A stretch of 64,000 nucleotides of DNA from Cyanobacterium sp. Dongsha4 (GTDB lineage Bacteria; Cyanobacteriota; Cyanobacteriia; Cyanobacteriales; Cyanobacteriaceae): NCBI RefSeq assembly GCF_036345015.1, contig NZ_CP084098.1, positions 372,001 through 436,000 on the forward strand, written 5' to 3'. The notes beneath the pieces were generated by a model that did not search any database, was not told the origin of the DNA, and was given only the letters and a program-made list of their open reading frames with translations. The position numbers were made by a program, and so were the translations under genes. This document shows, in pieces, positions 47,505 through 56,892 of the stretch (positions within the stretch are counted from its first letter, which is position 1; each line of letters opens with the position of its first letter).

Positions 47505-50480
47505 ATGATACCAGTCTCTTCTAATTTCTCCTTTCTACAGTCTCAGAATCAACAATTAGCTCGTTTAGCCTCTTTAGCGGAGTATTTCTTACATATCGAT
47601 ACGAATACTTGCTTAGTTAAACTGAGACAATTTGGGGAGTTATTAGCTAAACAAGTGGCTTTAAAAGTAGGGATTTATATAAATAATAATGAAGAACAAT
47701 TTTCCATTCTCAAAAAATTAGAAAATAGTGGTTTATTTCGGCATCAAATTAAAGATTTATATGAACAACTAACTCTATTTCATAAAATTAGAATTGAGGG
47801 AAATAACGCTACTCATATTAATTATGATCAACCTGATTATGATACCGCTTTAACTCATATCCAATATGCTTGGGAATTGGGTATTTGGTATTATCGCTCA
47901 TTTCATGATGAGAATTTTCATTTCCAAAAGTTTGTTACTCCTTCTAATCCTAACCTTGAAAGAGAAAGGGAATTAAAGGAACTAAAACAGGAAGCAGAAA
48001 GAATTAAAAAACTCGCTGAATTAGAAGCAAAAGAGAAAGAAGAAATAGGTATTTTACAGCAAGAAACTGAGTCTAAATATCAGCAGATTCTACAACAAAA
48101 ACAAGATGCGATCGCACTTCTGGAATCTCAGAAACAAGAAGAAATAGAAAGATTGAAACAAGAAGCCGAATCAAAATATCAAGACGCTTTGCAAGAAATT
48201 GAGAATTTACAACAGGAAATTAATAATAATAAACTCACGGAAGAAGAAATAATTAACCGTATCAAAAAAGCCATAGAAATAGAGAGTAATATTAACAATT
48301 TTACCTCCATGTTAATGGGTCATTTTGAGAATGATAACACCGTAGAAGGCTATGAAAATATTAGTCATAAATTAGAAAATATTACCAATGCCATAGATAA
48401 AATTTCCCTCTTAATTGGGGATTATCAAGAAACAGAAATGGAACTCCATAATGGAGAAAAAGTTAAGGCTGGATTGGGGATAATTAGTGAGGCTAAAAAC
48501 CTTCAACAACGGTCAAAAGATTTAAAACATGGTATCTTTAATGTTCTAGTTTTAGGCACATTTAGTAATGGTAAAAGTACCCTTTTAAACGCTATGTTAG
48601 GCAGTCGCAAATTACCGATGGATAATTGTCCTGCTACTGCCATTATTACTATGTTAGTTTATGGAGAAGAAGAAAATGTTAAGCTATATTATAGCAACAA
48701 TCAAGAGCCTAAATATATCTCTTTTGAAGAGTTTGATAAACAATATGTTTTAGATATTGAAGATCAAGAAACCTTACATACAACCCATTATATTAATCGC
48801 TTTAAAGACATTGAATTTGCAGAAATAGAATGTAATTATAACCTGTGTAAAGGAGGAGTAAGATTAATCGATTCTCCGGGAATTGGAGAACAAATTGCCC
48901 GAACAAAATTAACCACAGAATTTTTACAACAATCCCATGCAGTTATCTTCATTTTTGATGCAACCCACCCATTAAGGCAGGAAGAAAGAGAATTTATTGA
49001 GGCTAATTTTAAACAGGGTAATAATAATGAAAATATCTTTTTTGTGGTCAATAAAATTGATTTAGTTGATGATGATGATGACGATGATGAAGATAATGAT
49101 GGTAAAGAAAAAATAGGGAAATATTTTGCTAATTACCTTAAAAATTTATACTTAGATGAAAACAGTAACTTAAATCAAGAATTACTGAATAAACGTTTAT
49201 TTTTAATCAATTCTAAATCTGCTTTAAAAGGTAGAAGAAAAAATCCTATTAAACAATCCTTAGTAGAAGAATCAGGAATTTTAGCTTTTGAAAAAGAGTT
49301 AGAAAATTTCTTAACTACAGGCTCGAAATTTAGGGCGAGAGTTAGTTCTGTGGTTGACTTATTAATCTTAACTATTGATAAATTAGAACAGAAAATAATT
49401 CAACAAGAAAAATTATTAGGTGAACCATTATCGGTATTAGAAGAAAGAAGAATTGTTGCTGAGAAAAAATTAAAGCTACTAGAAGAAAGGGAAAATCGGA
49501 TTAAAGAAATTATCGATTTATATGCCAATACCATCACAGATAAATTATGTTTTGATTTGGAAACTTATATCATTAAAATGAAGGATGATTGGCAATTTGA
49601 TTATAAAGAATTTACTAATTTAGATGAACTTAATTTGTTTACTCTTTTCTCTATGACAATAGATGATATGTCTCGTGATTCGACAACTACATCAATTAAT
49701 GAAAGTCTAAAAAAATACTTAGAAACTAAATTTAATGATTGGTCAAATCGTATTCCTATTATTATTAATAAAGATTTAGACTCTTTACAAAAACAATTAG
49801 ATACCTCTATTCAAGACTTTGCGAGGGAAATTTCTTTGATTGAATCTCTATTTGCAGGGGAAAATTTGGTGGATGTAGTGGAAAATCGTTCGGATACAGT
49901 AATGCAGTTAATAATTAGTGCAATATTAGGTGATTTTAGTACCATGTCTAGCTGTATTATGGGGGATAATGATTGGTCTAATTTTTTCTGGGAAACGATC
50001 AAACAAGCAGTATTAGTTAGTGCAATTTTAACCATTTTTACTGGTCCTATGGAGTGGATTTTTCTGGCTATTAGTGAGATAGGAATGGGGATGTTTAATC
50101 AAAGTCAAGCTCAGAAAAAATTAGTTATTAATATCGGTAAAAAAATATTTGATAAAATTGAGGATGAGTTGCCAGAATTACATTGGAGAATTAAAGAAAA
50201 AACTAATGAACAATTTACCAATTTAACTAATCAAGTTACCTCCGCTATTCAGCAACAAATAGAAGAAGTAAGAAAAGAACAAGAAAAAATTATTGAGGAT
50301 AAAAAGAATCAAGAATTTTCTATTGCCCAAGAAAAAGCGAGAATTTTTGCTATTCAAGATGAAGTAATTTATTTATTCAATGAAATTTGTAAAAATGCTT
50401 ATGATAGAGAGTATTCTTTAGAACAAATTAAATGGCTTTATCAAGGGAAACAATTAATTCAAGAACAGGTAAAAGTTTAA
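47505..50480 (+). CDS. dynamin-like GTPase with N-terminal DUF4145-like domain
   Basis: A 991-residue GTPase of the dynamin superfamily. Residues 1-140 resemble DUF4145 (HsdR N-terminal/HEPN-like), with the end KIRIEGNNATH at 94-104. A charged coiled coil fills about 150-260. The GTPase has G1 GTFSNGKS at 351-358, a switch segment PATAIIT, G3 DSPG at 456-459 and G4 NKID at 516-519. A run of acidic residues (522-530) follows G4. Helical stalk segments come next, then a hydrophobic pair at about 825-865, consistent with membrane insertion. It leads a two-gene set with the next GTPase. Role in phage defence or membrane repair is inference. Confidence 0.82.
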   Translation: MIPVSSNFSFLQSQNQQLARLASLAEYFLHIDTNTCLVKLRQFGELLAKQVALKVGIYINNNEEQFSILKKLENSGLFRHQIKDLYEQLTLFHKIRIEGNNATHINYDQPDYDTALTHIQYAWELGIWYYRSFHDENFHFQKFVTPSNPNLERERELKELKQEAERIKKLAELEAKEKEEIGILQQETESKYQQILQQKQDAIALLESQKQEEIERLKQEAESKYQDALQEIENLQQEINNNKLTEEEIINRIKKAIEIESNINNFTSMLMGHFENDNTVEGYENISHKLENITNAIDKISLLIGDYQETEMELHNGEKVKAGLGIISEAKNLQQRSKDLKHGIFNVLVLGTFSNGKSTLLNAMLGSRKLPMDNCPATAIITMLVYGEEENVKLYYSNNQEPKYISFEEFDKQYVLDIEDQETLHTTHYINRFKDIEFAEIECNYNLCKGGVRLIDSPGIGEQIARTKLTTEFLQQSHAVIFIFDATHPLRQEEREFIEANFKQGNNNENIFFVVNKIDLVDDDDDDDEDNDGKEKIGKYFANYLKNLYLDENSNLNQELLNKRLFLINSKSALKGRRKNPIKQSLVEESGILAFEKELENFLTTGSKFRARVSSVVDLLILTIDKLEQKIIQQEKLLGEPLSVLEERRIVAEKKLKLLEERENRIKEIIDLYANTITDKLCFDLETYIIKMKDDWQFDYKEFTNLDELNLFTLFSMTIDDMSRDSTTTSINESLKKYLETKFNDWSNRIPIIINKDLDSLQKQLDTSIQDFAREISLIESLFAGENLVDVVENRSDTVMQLIISAILGDFSTMSSCIMGDNDWSNFFWETIKQAVLVSAILTIFTGPMEWIFLAISEIGMGMFNQSQAQKKLVINIGKKIFDKIEDELPELHWRIKEKTNEQFTNLTNQVTSAIQQQIEEVRKEQEKIIEDKKNQEFSIAQEKARIFAIQDEVIYLFNEICKNAYDREYSLEQIKWLYQGKQLIQEQVKV

Positions 50481-50507
50481 ATATTAATTTTTACTTAGAA
50501 TAAAATT

Positions 50508-50551
50508 TCGAGTTTTAAATACTTATTAAATATCGATATTAAAAAACTCGA
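50508..50551. promoter_or_regulatory. nested palindrome between the two dynamin-like genes
   Basis: TCGAGTTTT (50508-50516) and AAAACTCGA (50543-50551) form a perfect 9-bp inverted repeat. Its loop contains a perfect 12-bp palindrome, AATATCGATATT (50529-50540). There is no T-run directly behind, so an intrinsic terminator is unlikely. It may be an operator or an RNA hairpin controlling the second gene. Confidence 0.5.
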
Positions 50552-50591
50552 TCTTAAATTTTTGTGTATCTCATTATTTTATTTAGATCCC

Positions 50592-52889
50592 ATGATAAAT
50601 GGTAGTAATTTCAATATTAATACTTCAGAAAATGTATTCAAATTTGTTTATTTTAGTCAAGAGGTAGAACATATTAATTCTTGTCTTACTAATATCAGTA
50701 ATACTTTTAATGAACTTAAACTAGAAATAGATAGTGAAAATAATAATCGTGAGGATTTATTTCAAAAAATTCCCGAATTAAAATTAAATTTATTAAGAAA
50801 AGAGAGCAACATAGCTGTTTTTGGTATTTTTAAATCTGGTAAATCCACGTTAATTAATGCTATTTTAGATCAAAAAATATTGCCTAGTCGTACAAATCGA
50901 GCAACAGGAGTTATTACTTCTATTAGCTATGACTCTCAAAAATACGCAAATATAATATTTGAGTATTTTTTAGGCTATGGAGATGAAAGAATTGATGTCG
51001 ATAAAATTGATAAATATATTTTATTAAATACTTCGGATGTCATTGCTAAACCTCCTGAAAATATCAAAAAAGTTGAGATAAAATTACCTGATTTTTTTCT
51101 ACCTGAAGATTGTTATTTAACGGATACTCCCGGATTATTAGATAATCAATATTTAACTGAGTTAAGTTACTGCGAAATAGAAAAATCTGACTTGGTTATT
51201 CTCGCTTTAAGGGCGGATAAGTTACTCTCGGAAAAGGAAAGAGAGGCGATTAGTTATGTAAATAATTTACTCAAAGGAAATATTATCTTTATCATTAATA
51301 GAATGGGGGTAATTTGTGATGATGATGAGGAGGAAGAAGAAGAAAATAAACGCCAAGAAGAAAAGTTATTAAAGTTGGCAAATAAAACCTTACAAGATTG
51401 TGGCAATAGTTTTTCTGGTAAACCTGCTATTATTACTACTGATGCTTTATCCATTCTTAAAAATGACACTTCTACAAGAGGGATTATTTATCGACAAGGA
51501 GTTAATAATTTAAAGTTACAATTAACTCAATTATTTAATTGTTTTTTAACTGAAAGATTAATCCTATTGTCAAGAATAGGGGTAATTAATAACTATCTTA
51601 ATCATTTGATTAATTATTCTCAATTACAAATATCATGGTTAGATATAAAGATTAAAAATTTAGAAGATTTAGCAGAGAAAGATTGGCAAGAAAGAAAAGT
51701 AATTTTTAGTCAAGAAGTTAGCAATATAAGATTAAATTTAGAGAAAGAAAAACAAGATATAATTAATAAGCTACAAACATTAATTAGTGGTAGTTTAAGT
51801 AAGGCTAGATATATTATTAATAGTGATAACCCTGAATGGGTTAATACAGTTAAAAGAGATTGGAATGCTGATAATAAAGTTTATGCTAATCGCATATCAG
51901 AAAATATAAAAAATATTCTAAATAATATTAATATTAAGATACCTAATAGTTATCAATATTTTATTTCTAATCTCAATTTAGAGGAAGATTTTGGGAGTCA
52001 GGTTAGTAGTGTTGTGGGTGGCTCATTTATGTTAGGAATGATTAGAGGAATTGGTAATTTATTAGATAATAATTGGAGAGAAGAACATTTTGGAGATGTA
52101 AAAAAAGAAGTAACTAAGACAGAGCAAGTATTAAGAAATAATATAGATAATTATTTTGTTAAGTTAGAAGAAAGTGTTAAAATATATGAAAAAGAATATG
52201 AACCTATTTTAGAAAAACCTCAAGAATTATTAGACAGTTATTCTGACAAAGAAACTTATCTTAATATCATCTCTCAATCAACGCAATTTTTAGATTTTAT
52301 GGTAAAAATCACTCAAGATATACAAGACTGGAATAAGCAATTTGATATTGTTTGGAAAGATTTTGCAAAAAATATAATTAATAGTTTCTCTTCTGAATAT
52401 CCAAAAAAATTAAAGTCAATAAAATCTAATGAGGATTTGAATAATTATATTAATGATATAGTTAAATTTTATTTGAAATTATGGCAAAGTGAGAAAGAAG
52501 ATCAAGGGATTTGGTTAGAGATTTTGATGCGAGAATATCCGATAATGGGGCAAGATTTTGTGGATAGTTTAAATCAAATGGAGATTAATATTCCCTCTCA
52601 ACCTGTGTTTTTATGGTCAAAAAAAGAAATAGGTGCGATCGCATCTGCTGTGATCATAGGAATAATAATCTTATTATGGGGGCAGGATATGAGTAATTTT
52701 AACTTTGATTTAATTACTTTAAGACAGGGAATGATTAGTGCAGGTTTTATTTATACGGTGTTTTCTGTGGTGAAAAAAATTAGAGAAAAAAGAATCGAAG
52801 ATGAAACCAATAATTTAATCAAGAAATTGACTTCTCAAATAGAAATCTATCATGAAAAATTAGGTACAGTTATTAAAGCTATTAATTAA
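50592..52889 (+). CDS. dynamin-like GTPase, second of a pair
   Basis: ATG 50592 gives 765 residues; the frame opens with TTG 50562. G1 GIFKSGKS is at 78-85, the switch TNRATGVIT follows, and G3 DTPG is at 178-181. The G4 position reads NRMG (236-239) instead of NKxD, followed by the acidic run DDDEEEEEE. A helical region of about 400 residues follows, then two C-terminal membrane segments around 680-700 and 720-740. The architecture fits a bacterial dynamin partner, such as in the known two-gene DLP1/DLP2 pairs. It starts 111 bp after the first gene. The altered G4 suggests changed nucleotide specificity or weak hydrolysis. Confidence 0.82.
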   Translation: MINGSNFNINTSENVFKFVYFSQEVEHINSCLTNISNTFNELKLEIDSENNNREDLFQKIPELKLNLLRKESNIAVFGIFKSGKSTLINAILDQKILPSRTNRATGVITSISYDSQKYANIIFEYFLGYGDERIDVDKIDKYILLNTSDVIAKPPENIKKVEIKLPDFFLPEDCYLTDTPGLLDNQYLTELSYCEIEKSDLVILALRADKLLSEKEREAISYVNNLLKGNIIFIINRMGVICDDDEEEEEENKRQEEKLLKLANKTLQDCGNSFSGKPAIITTDALSILKNDTSTRGIIYRQGVNNLKLQLTQLFNCFLTERLILLSRIGVINNYLNHLINYSQLQISWLDIKIKNLEDLAEKDWQERKVIFSQEVSNIRLNLEKEKQDIINKLQTLISGSLSKARYIINSDNPEWVNTVKRDWNADNKVYANRISENIKNILNNINIKIPNSYQYFISNLNLEEDFGSQVSSVVGGSFMLGMIRGIGNLLDNNWREEHFGDVKKEVTKTEQVLRNNIDNYFVKLEESVKIYEKEYEPILEKPQELLDSYSDKETYLNIISQSTQFLDFMVKITQDIQDWNKQFDIVWKDFAKNIINSFSSEYPKKLKSIKSNEDLNNYINDIVKFYLKLWQSEKEDQGIWLEILMREYPIMGQDFVDSLNQMEINIPSQPVFLWSKKEIGAIASAVIIGIIILLWGQDMSNFNFDLITLRQGMISAGFIYTVFSVVKKIREKRIEDETNNLIKKLTSQIEIYHEKLGTVIKAIN

Positions 52890-52958
52890 TACAGAAATAT
52901 CGAACGAAGTTAGAGAAAATTTATTAAATATAAGCAGTTGTATCAGAAACAATAATCA

Positions 52959-53126
52959 TTAATGATCTATTCCTAATGTTATTTTTGCTTGATTAACCTC
53001 AGCTTTAAACTCCTCAAATGTCATGGAAGGCAAAGCTAAACCCTCGATAAAACTACCAAATTTTATACCTAAACCGCCGATTTGTTTACCCAATTCTTTA
53101 ATCTTGCGATCAGTTTTCTGAGAGTA
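52959..53126 (-). pseudogene. remnant of a DUF3782-type gene
   Basis: On the minus strand the frame reads KTDRKIKELGKQIGGLG, KFGSFIEGLALPSM, then FEEFKAEVNQAKITLGIDH and a TAA at 52959-52961. The first part matches the central region of cyanobacterial DUF3782 proteins (KELGKQIGGLGNKFGSFTEGMALPSM-like), which have a PD-(D/E)XK nuclease-like part missing here. It is joined directly to the restriction-modification fragment, so the locus is chimeric and decayed. Confidence 0.55.
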
Positions 53127-53597
53127 TTTATTATGATGGGCAAATCTTGACTAAAATTGCTGATTGCCTGTCGAAAGTCTTTAACTTCTGCCCTTTCGTA
53201 ATCTAAAAATTGATTAAGTAAAGCGTCTAACGCCTCATCATCCTCCATGTTAATGCGGAGGGATTCCGTACCATTTTGGATTAAAACGGCGTTTTTGCTA
53301 TCTTCAAAGAGAATATTATTGTTAGGATAGCCTTTATTGAATTTTTTTTGCCTTAATTTCAGCGTCTAAAGAATCTTTTTCGTCTTTTGCTTCCCAATAT
53401 CCCCAATCGAGACGGATAGGCTTTTGAAAACGACTATTAATCGTCAACTCCTCCACCAATCAAAAATCCTTCGGCTTACAATAACCGTTGAGTAAAGTAG
53501 CAAAGGCGTAGCGAATCGAACTTTCGTTACTGCTACCTCCGTATCTTTTTCGGCTTTCCAAGTCTCGGCGATATTGATGGATAAGAGTTTTTGACAT
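53127..53597 (-). pseudogene. decayed type ISP-like restriction-modification gene (5' part)
   Basis: From ATG 53597 the minus strand reads MSKTLIHQYRRDLESRKRYGGSSNES, IRYAFATLLNGYC, then after a frameshift LVEELTINSRFQKPIR, DWGYWEAKDEKDSLDAEIKAK, and after another KGYPNNNILFEDSKNAVLIQNG, LNQFLDYERAEVKDFRQAISNF. This order of segments matches the nuclease-side N-terminus of type ISP/N-6 methylase restriction enzymes of cyanobacteria as I recall them. About 150 of more than 1000 codons remain. It cannot be functional. Confidence 0.6.
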
Positions 53598-53660
53598 AAA
53601 TTGATATATAAGAATTTTTACTGACACCTAATACCTGTCACCTAAAACCCGATACCTAAA

Positions 53661-55151
53661 TTATTCATCGACTTCGTGACTCAACTCCTTAAATACCTCT
53701 AAGAGGCGATCGCCCCAGTATTTTACATCATACTTCGTAACAACTTCGTACATTTTTTGCATACGCTCTTTTTGTTCTTCCCCAGACATTGACAAAGCTC
53801 TATCAATAGCCCTATCCATTAAATCTGTCGAGTAGGGATTAGTTTGAATAGCATTAGGTAACTCAACAGAAGCACCAACGAACTCAGAAAGAATCAAAAC
53901 TCCATCTTCCCCTTCATGACTAACAATATACTCTTTTGCCACTAAGTTTAAACCATCCCTTAAAGGAGTAGTCCAACACACATCAGAAATTTTGTAGTAG
54001 CATAGCAATTCAGAAATGGGAATAACTCTAGTAAACAAAAGAATAGGAGTCCAATCTAAACGACCAAACTGCCCATTAATTTGCCCAACTAAACGCTCAA
54101 TTTGATTTTGTGCCTCCTCATAAACCCGCATTCCCGCCGCAGGAGAAACACAACTAACGATAAAATGAACCTTTCCATGTAAATCCGGGCGACGCTCTAA
54201 CAAACGCCCAAACGCCTCCAACATTTCTTTATTACCCTTTACATAGTCAACTCTACCCGCCGCAATAATTAACTTTTTCCCCTCAAATTCTGCCTCCAAC
54301 TCCTTCAAACGTTGTTTAGTTTCAGGTTGATTTAATACTGATAAGAAAAACTCTGGATTTGTGCCCACAGGGAAAGCATCTACTTTGACATATTGATTTT
54401 TATACTTTAGCTTAGTTACCATTTCTGGCTCGGCTAAGGCTCTGCCCACAGGAGTAATATGGCCAGATACAGGCTGTTTTTCCACTACCTCCACTGGTAG
54501 CAAACTTCGGGCAACATTAACAAAATTTTCCGAGTATCTAGGAATATGGAAACCTACCACATCACAGCAAAGCAAACTATTAATAATTTCCTCGCGCCAA
54601 GGCAATATGTTGAAAACATCCACAGAAGGGAAAGGTGTATGATGGAAAAATGCAATTCTGGCATTAGGCTTAATTTGTCTAATGTAGTAAGGCACTAACC
54701 ACAAATTATAATCATGAATCCAGATTAAAGCGTCATCTGCCGCTTCATTACAAGCTGCCTCAGCAAATAAGCGATTAATTTCTTGGAAGTTTTGCCAATT
54801 AGACGACTCATAAGTAAAATGGTAAGGAAAAGAGTGGAGAATCGGCCAAAATGCTTCTTTAGAAGTGATGTGATAGAAATCCTTAACTTGCTCTTTAGTT
54901 AAACCAATACGTAAAACAGTGTAGTTAGTTTCCTCTTCATCACTGGTAATTCTAGGCTCAAATCCTTCTTTTTCAGTCTCATCTACTTCTCGCCATGCAA
55001 TCCATGTACCCTGCTCGGCATAGGAAAAGAAACCTTTTAATGTTGGTACAATACCATTGGGACTTTTCTTTTGACGATAAACTATTTTGCCGTCTTCCAT
55101 TACTTCATCATAGGGTTGACGATGATAAAGAATAACTAAAGATGATTTCAT
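53661..55151 (-). CDS. ggpS: glucosylglycerol-phosphate synthase
   Basis: GgpS joins ADP-glucose and glycerol-3-phosphate to form glucosylglycerol-phosphate, precursor of the main compatible solute of moderately halotolerant cyanobacteria. ATG 55151 gives 496 residues beginning MKSSLVILYHRQPYDEV; the frame opens six codons earlier. Family motifs are KKSPNGIVPTLKGFF, FYHITSKEAFWPILHSFP, WIHDYNLWLVPYYIRQ, FFHHTPFPSVDVFNILPWR, AAGRVDYVKGNKEML and TPLRDGLNLVAKEY (GT20 fold). Trehalose-6-phosphate synthase is the close alternative, but the N-terminal signature favours GgpS. No ggpP is adjacent. Confidence 0.9.
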   Translation of the reverse strand: MKSSLVILYHRQPYDEVMEDGKIVYRQKKSPNGIVPTLKGFFSYAEQGTWIAWREVDETEKEGFEPRITSDEEETNYTVLRIGLTKEQVKDFYHITSKEAFWPILHSFPYHFTYESSNWQNFQEINRLFAEAACNEAADDALIWIHDYNLWLVPYYIRQIKPNARIAFFHHTPFPSVDVFNILPWREEIINSLLCCDVVGFHIPRYSENFVNVARSLLPVEVVEKQPVSGHITPVGRALAEPEMVTKLKYKNQYVKVDAFPVGTNPEFFLSVLNQPETKQRLKELEAEFEGKKLIIAAGRVDYVKGNKEMLEAFGRLLERRPDLHGKVHFIVSCVSPAAGMRVYEEAQNQIERLVGQINGQFGRLDWTPILLFTRVIPISELLCYYKISDVCWTTPLRDGLNLVAKEYIVSHEGEDGVLILSEFVGASVELPNAIQTNPYSTDLMDRAIDRALSMSGEEQKERMQKMYEVVTKYDVKYWGDRLLEVFKELSHEVDE

Positions 55152-55627
55152 AATTTTCAGTTCCTCCACTTAAAAAATTCTCTTTTTCGACCACAAAAAA
55201 CAAATTATTACTAATTAGCTCACAGCAATAAATAATCAGTAGTAATGTGTTTTCATATTTTATTGTTAAGTTTAATTATTGCTAATACAAACCTTTTCTA
55301 CTTCTACTTAATATTTTATTTATGCTCAATAAGGAAATCTAATAATAAGATTTAGAACAGTGTTACCAATAGAAGTGTCTAAGGTTTAAAGCACATCTTA
55401 AAGATAACATTTTTTTTTGAAAAGAGTCAAATTATTTTTAAAAAGCTGATATTTTTGATATTTGTTAATATTTTATTTATTTCTTTTTCTCATAAAATAA
55501 GTGCTAAATCTGTTTTTATTATCATTTCTCAAGCTCTCTTAATCTTTCAACTTTTTCAAGAAAAAATAATAATAATTTTTCGCTCTATTCTCATGACCTT
55601 TTGAGAAAATTGATTTTAGAAAAACTA
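55152..55627. other. AT-rich spacer upstream of ggpS and rpsL
   Basis: This divergent spacer is AT-rich, with long T runs around 55420-55560, and must hold the ggpS promoter. No candidate box stands out and no ORF or RNA gene is recognised. Confidence 0.4.
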
Positions 55628-55657
55628 TTGACAAACTCATAAAAAATAAGATAAGAT
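55628..55657 (+). promoter_or_regulatory. str operon promoter
   Basis: TTGACA at 55628-55633 and TAAGAT at 55652-55657 are spaced by 18 bp and predict a start near 55664, about 73 nt before the rpsL ATG. The perfect -35 box and position suggest the main promoter of rpsL-rpsG-fusA-tuf. Confidence 0.65.
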
Positions 55658-55736
55658 TAGAGATTGTCACTGGTAATTTATACTAGAGGCAAATTATATT
55701 TATATATACAAAAATGCTGTATAAAAAACATCTCTC

Positions 55737-56111
55737 ATGCCAACTATTCAGCAACTAATTCGTAGCGAACGCATACTCAGCACCAAGAAAACTAAATCAC
55801 CCGCTCTGAAAGAATGTCCTCAGCGCCGTGGTGTGTGTACAAGGGTTTATACAACAACCCCCAAAAAGCCTAACTCTGCCTTAAGAAAAGTGGCAAGGGT
55901 TCGTTTAACTTCTGGGTTTGAGGTAACAGCTTATATCCCAGGTATTGGTCATAATCTTCAAGAACACTCAGTGGTGCTTATCAGAGGTGGAAGGGTAAAA
56001 GATTTACCCGGGGTTAGATACCACATTGTTAGAGGAACTCTCGATGCTACTGGGGTAAAAGACAGAAAGCAGGGACGCTCTAAGTATGGTGCAAAACGTC
56101 CTAAAGCCTAG
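55737..56111 (+). CDS. rpsL: 30S ribosomal protein S12
   Basis: S12 lies at the decoding centre of the small subunit. The 124-residue protein has [60 protein letters not shown]-type sequence throughout, including the decoding-site KKPNSAL and [17 protein letters not shown]. It is the first gene of the str operon, 57 bp before rpsG. Nothing is unusual. Confidence 0.98.
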   Translation: MPTIQQLIRSERILSTKKTKSPALKECPQRRGVCTRVYTTTPKKPNSALRKVARVRLTSGFEVTAYIPGIGHNLQEHSVVLIRGGRVKDLPGVRYHIVRGTLDATGVKDRKQGRSKYGAKRPKA

Positions 56112-56168
56112 TAAAGGTTAACCATTAAGTTAATTTCATAGAAAAAAACAGATTAAAGGTATAAGTTA

Positions 56169-56639
56169 ATGTCTCGTAGAAGTAAAGCGAAAACCGTAGA
56201 AGTACCACCAGATCCAGTGTATAACAGTCGTTTAGTGAATATGACTGTACGTCGGATTATGAAAGATGGTAAAAAATCTTTAGCGGCGAAAATTCTATAT
56301 GATGCTTTAAGTATTATTGGGGAAAGAACTGGGACAGAACCCATGGAAACTTTTGAAAAAGCCATTAAGAATTTAACTCCCTTAGTGGAAGTAAAAGCTA
56401 GACGGGTTGGTGGTGCTACTTATCAAGTACCGATGGAGGTACGCCCCGGTAGAGGAACAAGTTTAGCCTTACGTTGGTTGACTCAATTTGCTCGTAAAAG
56501 AAGCGGTAAAAGTATGTCCATGAAATTGGCTAACGAAATTATGGACGCGGCTAACGAAACTGGTGCGGCGATTAAGAAAAGAGAAGAAACCCACAAAATG
56601 GCTGAAGCAAATAAAGCGTTTGCTCACTATCGTTATTAA
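56169..56639 (+). CDS. rpsG: 30S ribosomal protein S7
   Basis: S7 nucleates assembly of the 30S head. The 156-residue protein is complete: [72 protein letters not shown] and the end [17 protein letters not shown] are standard. Second gene of the str operon. The spacer to fusA (253 bp) holds gaacag-type tandem sequence at about 56656-56686, unlike the short gaps common elsewhere. Confidence 0.98.
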   Translation: MSRRSKAKTVEVPPDPVYNSRLVNMTVRRIMKDGKKSLAAKILYDALSIIGERTGTEPMETFEKAIKNLTPLVEVKARRVGGATYQVPMEVRPGRGTSLALRWLTQFARKRSGKSMSMKLANEIMDAANETGAAIKKREETHKMAEANKAFAHYRY

Positions 56640-56880
56640 AATTCTTGCAGAATTGAGGGAACAGAGAACGGGAAACGGGGAACAGTGTTTAATGTTTTCC
56701 TGATTTACTATGTGAACTGCACTTCTATTTTGTGAAGAATCTTTCAAGTATCATCGTTACAGTTTTTTTTCTTTATCATCTTTACCACTGATACAACTTC
56801 TTTGGTAATAAATGTAAAGAAAAGTGTAGAATTGTAAAGGTAATTTTTTACAAACATCCCAGATGTTTCACTCTTAAAAG

Positions 56881-56888
56881 AAGGAGGT
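56881..56888 (+). promoter_or_regulatory. strong Shine-Dalgarno site of fusA
   Basis: AAGGAGGT at 56881-56888 is complementary to the 16S rRNA 3' end and lies 4 nt before GTG 56893. It fixes the GTG as the fusA start, in contrast to the weak or absent sites of most genes in this window. Confidence 0.85.
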
Positions 56889-56892
56889 AACT

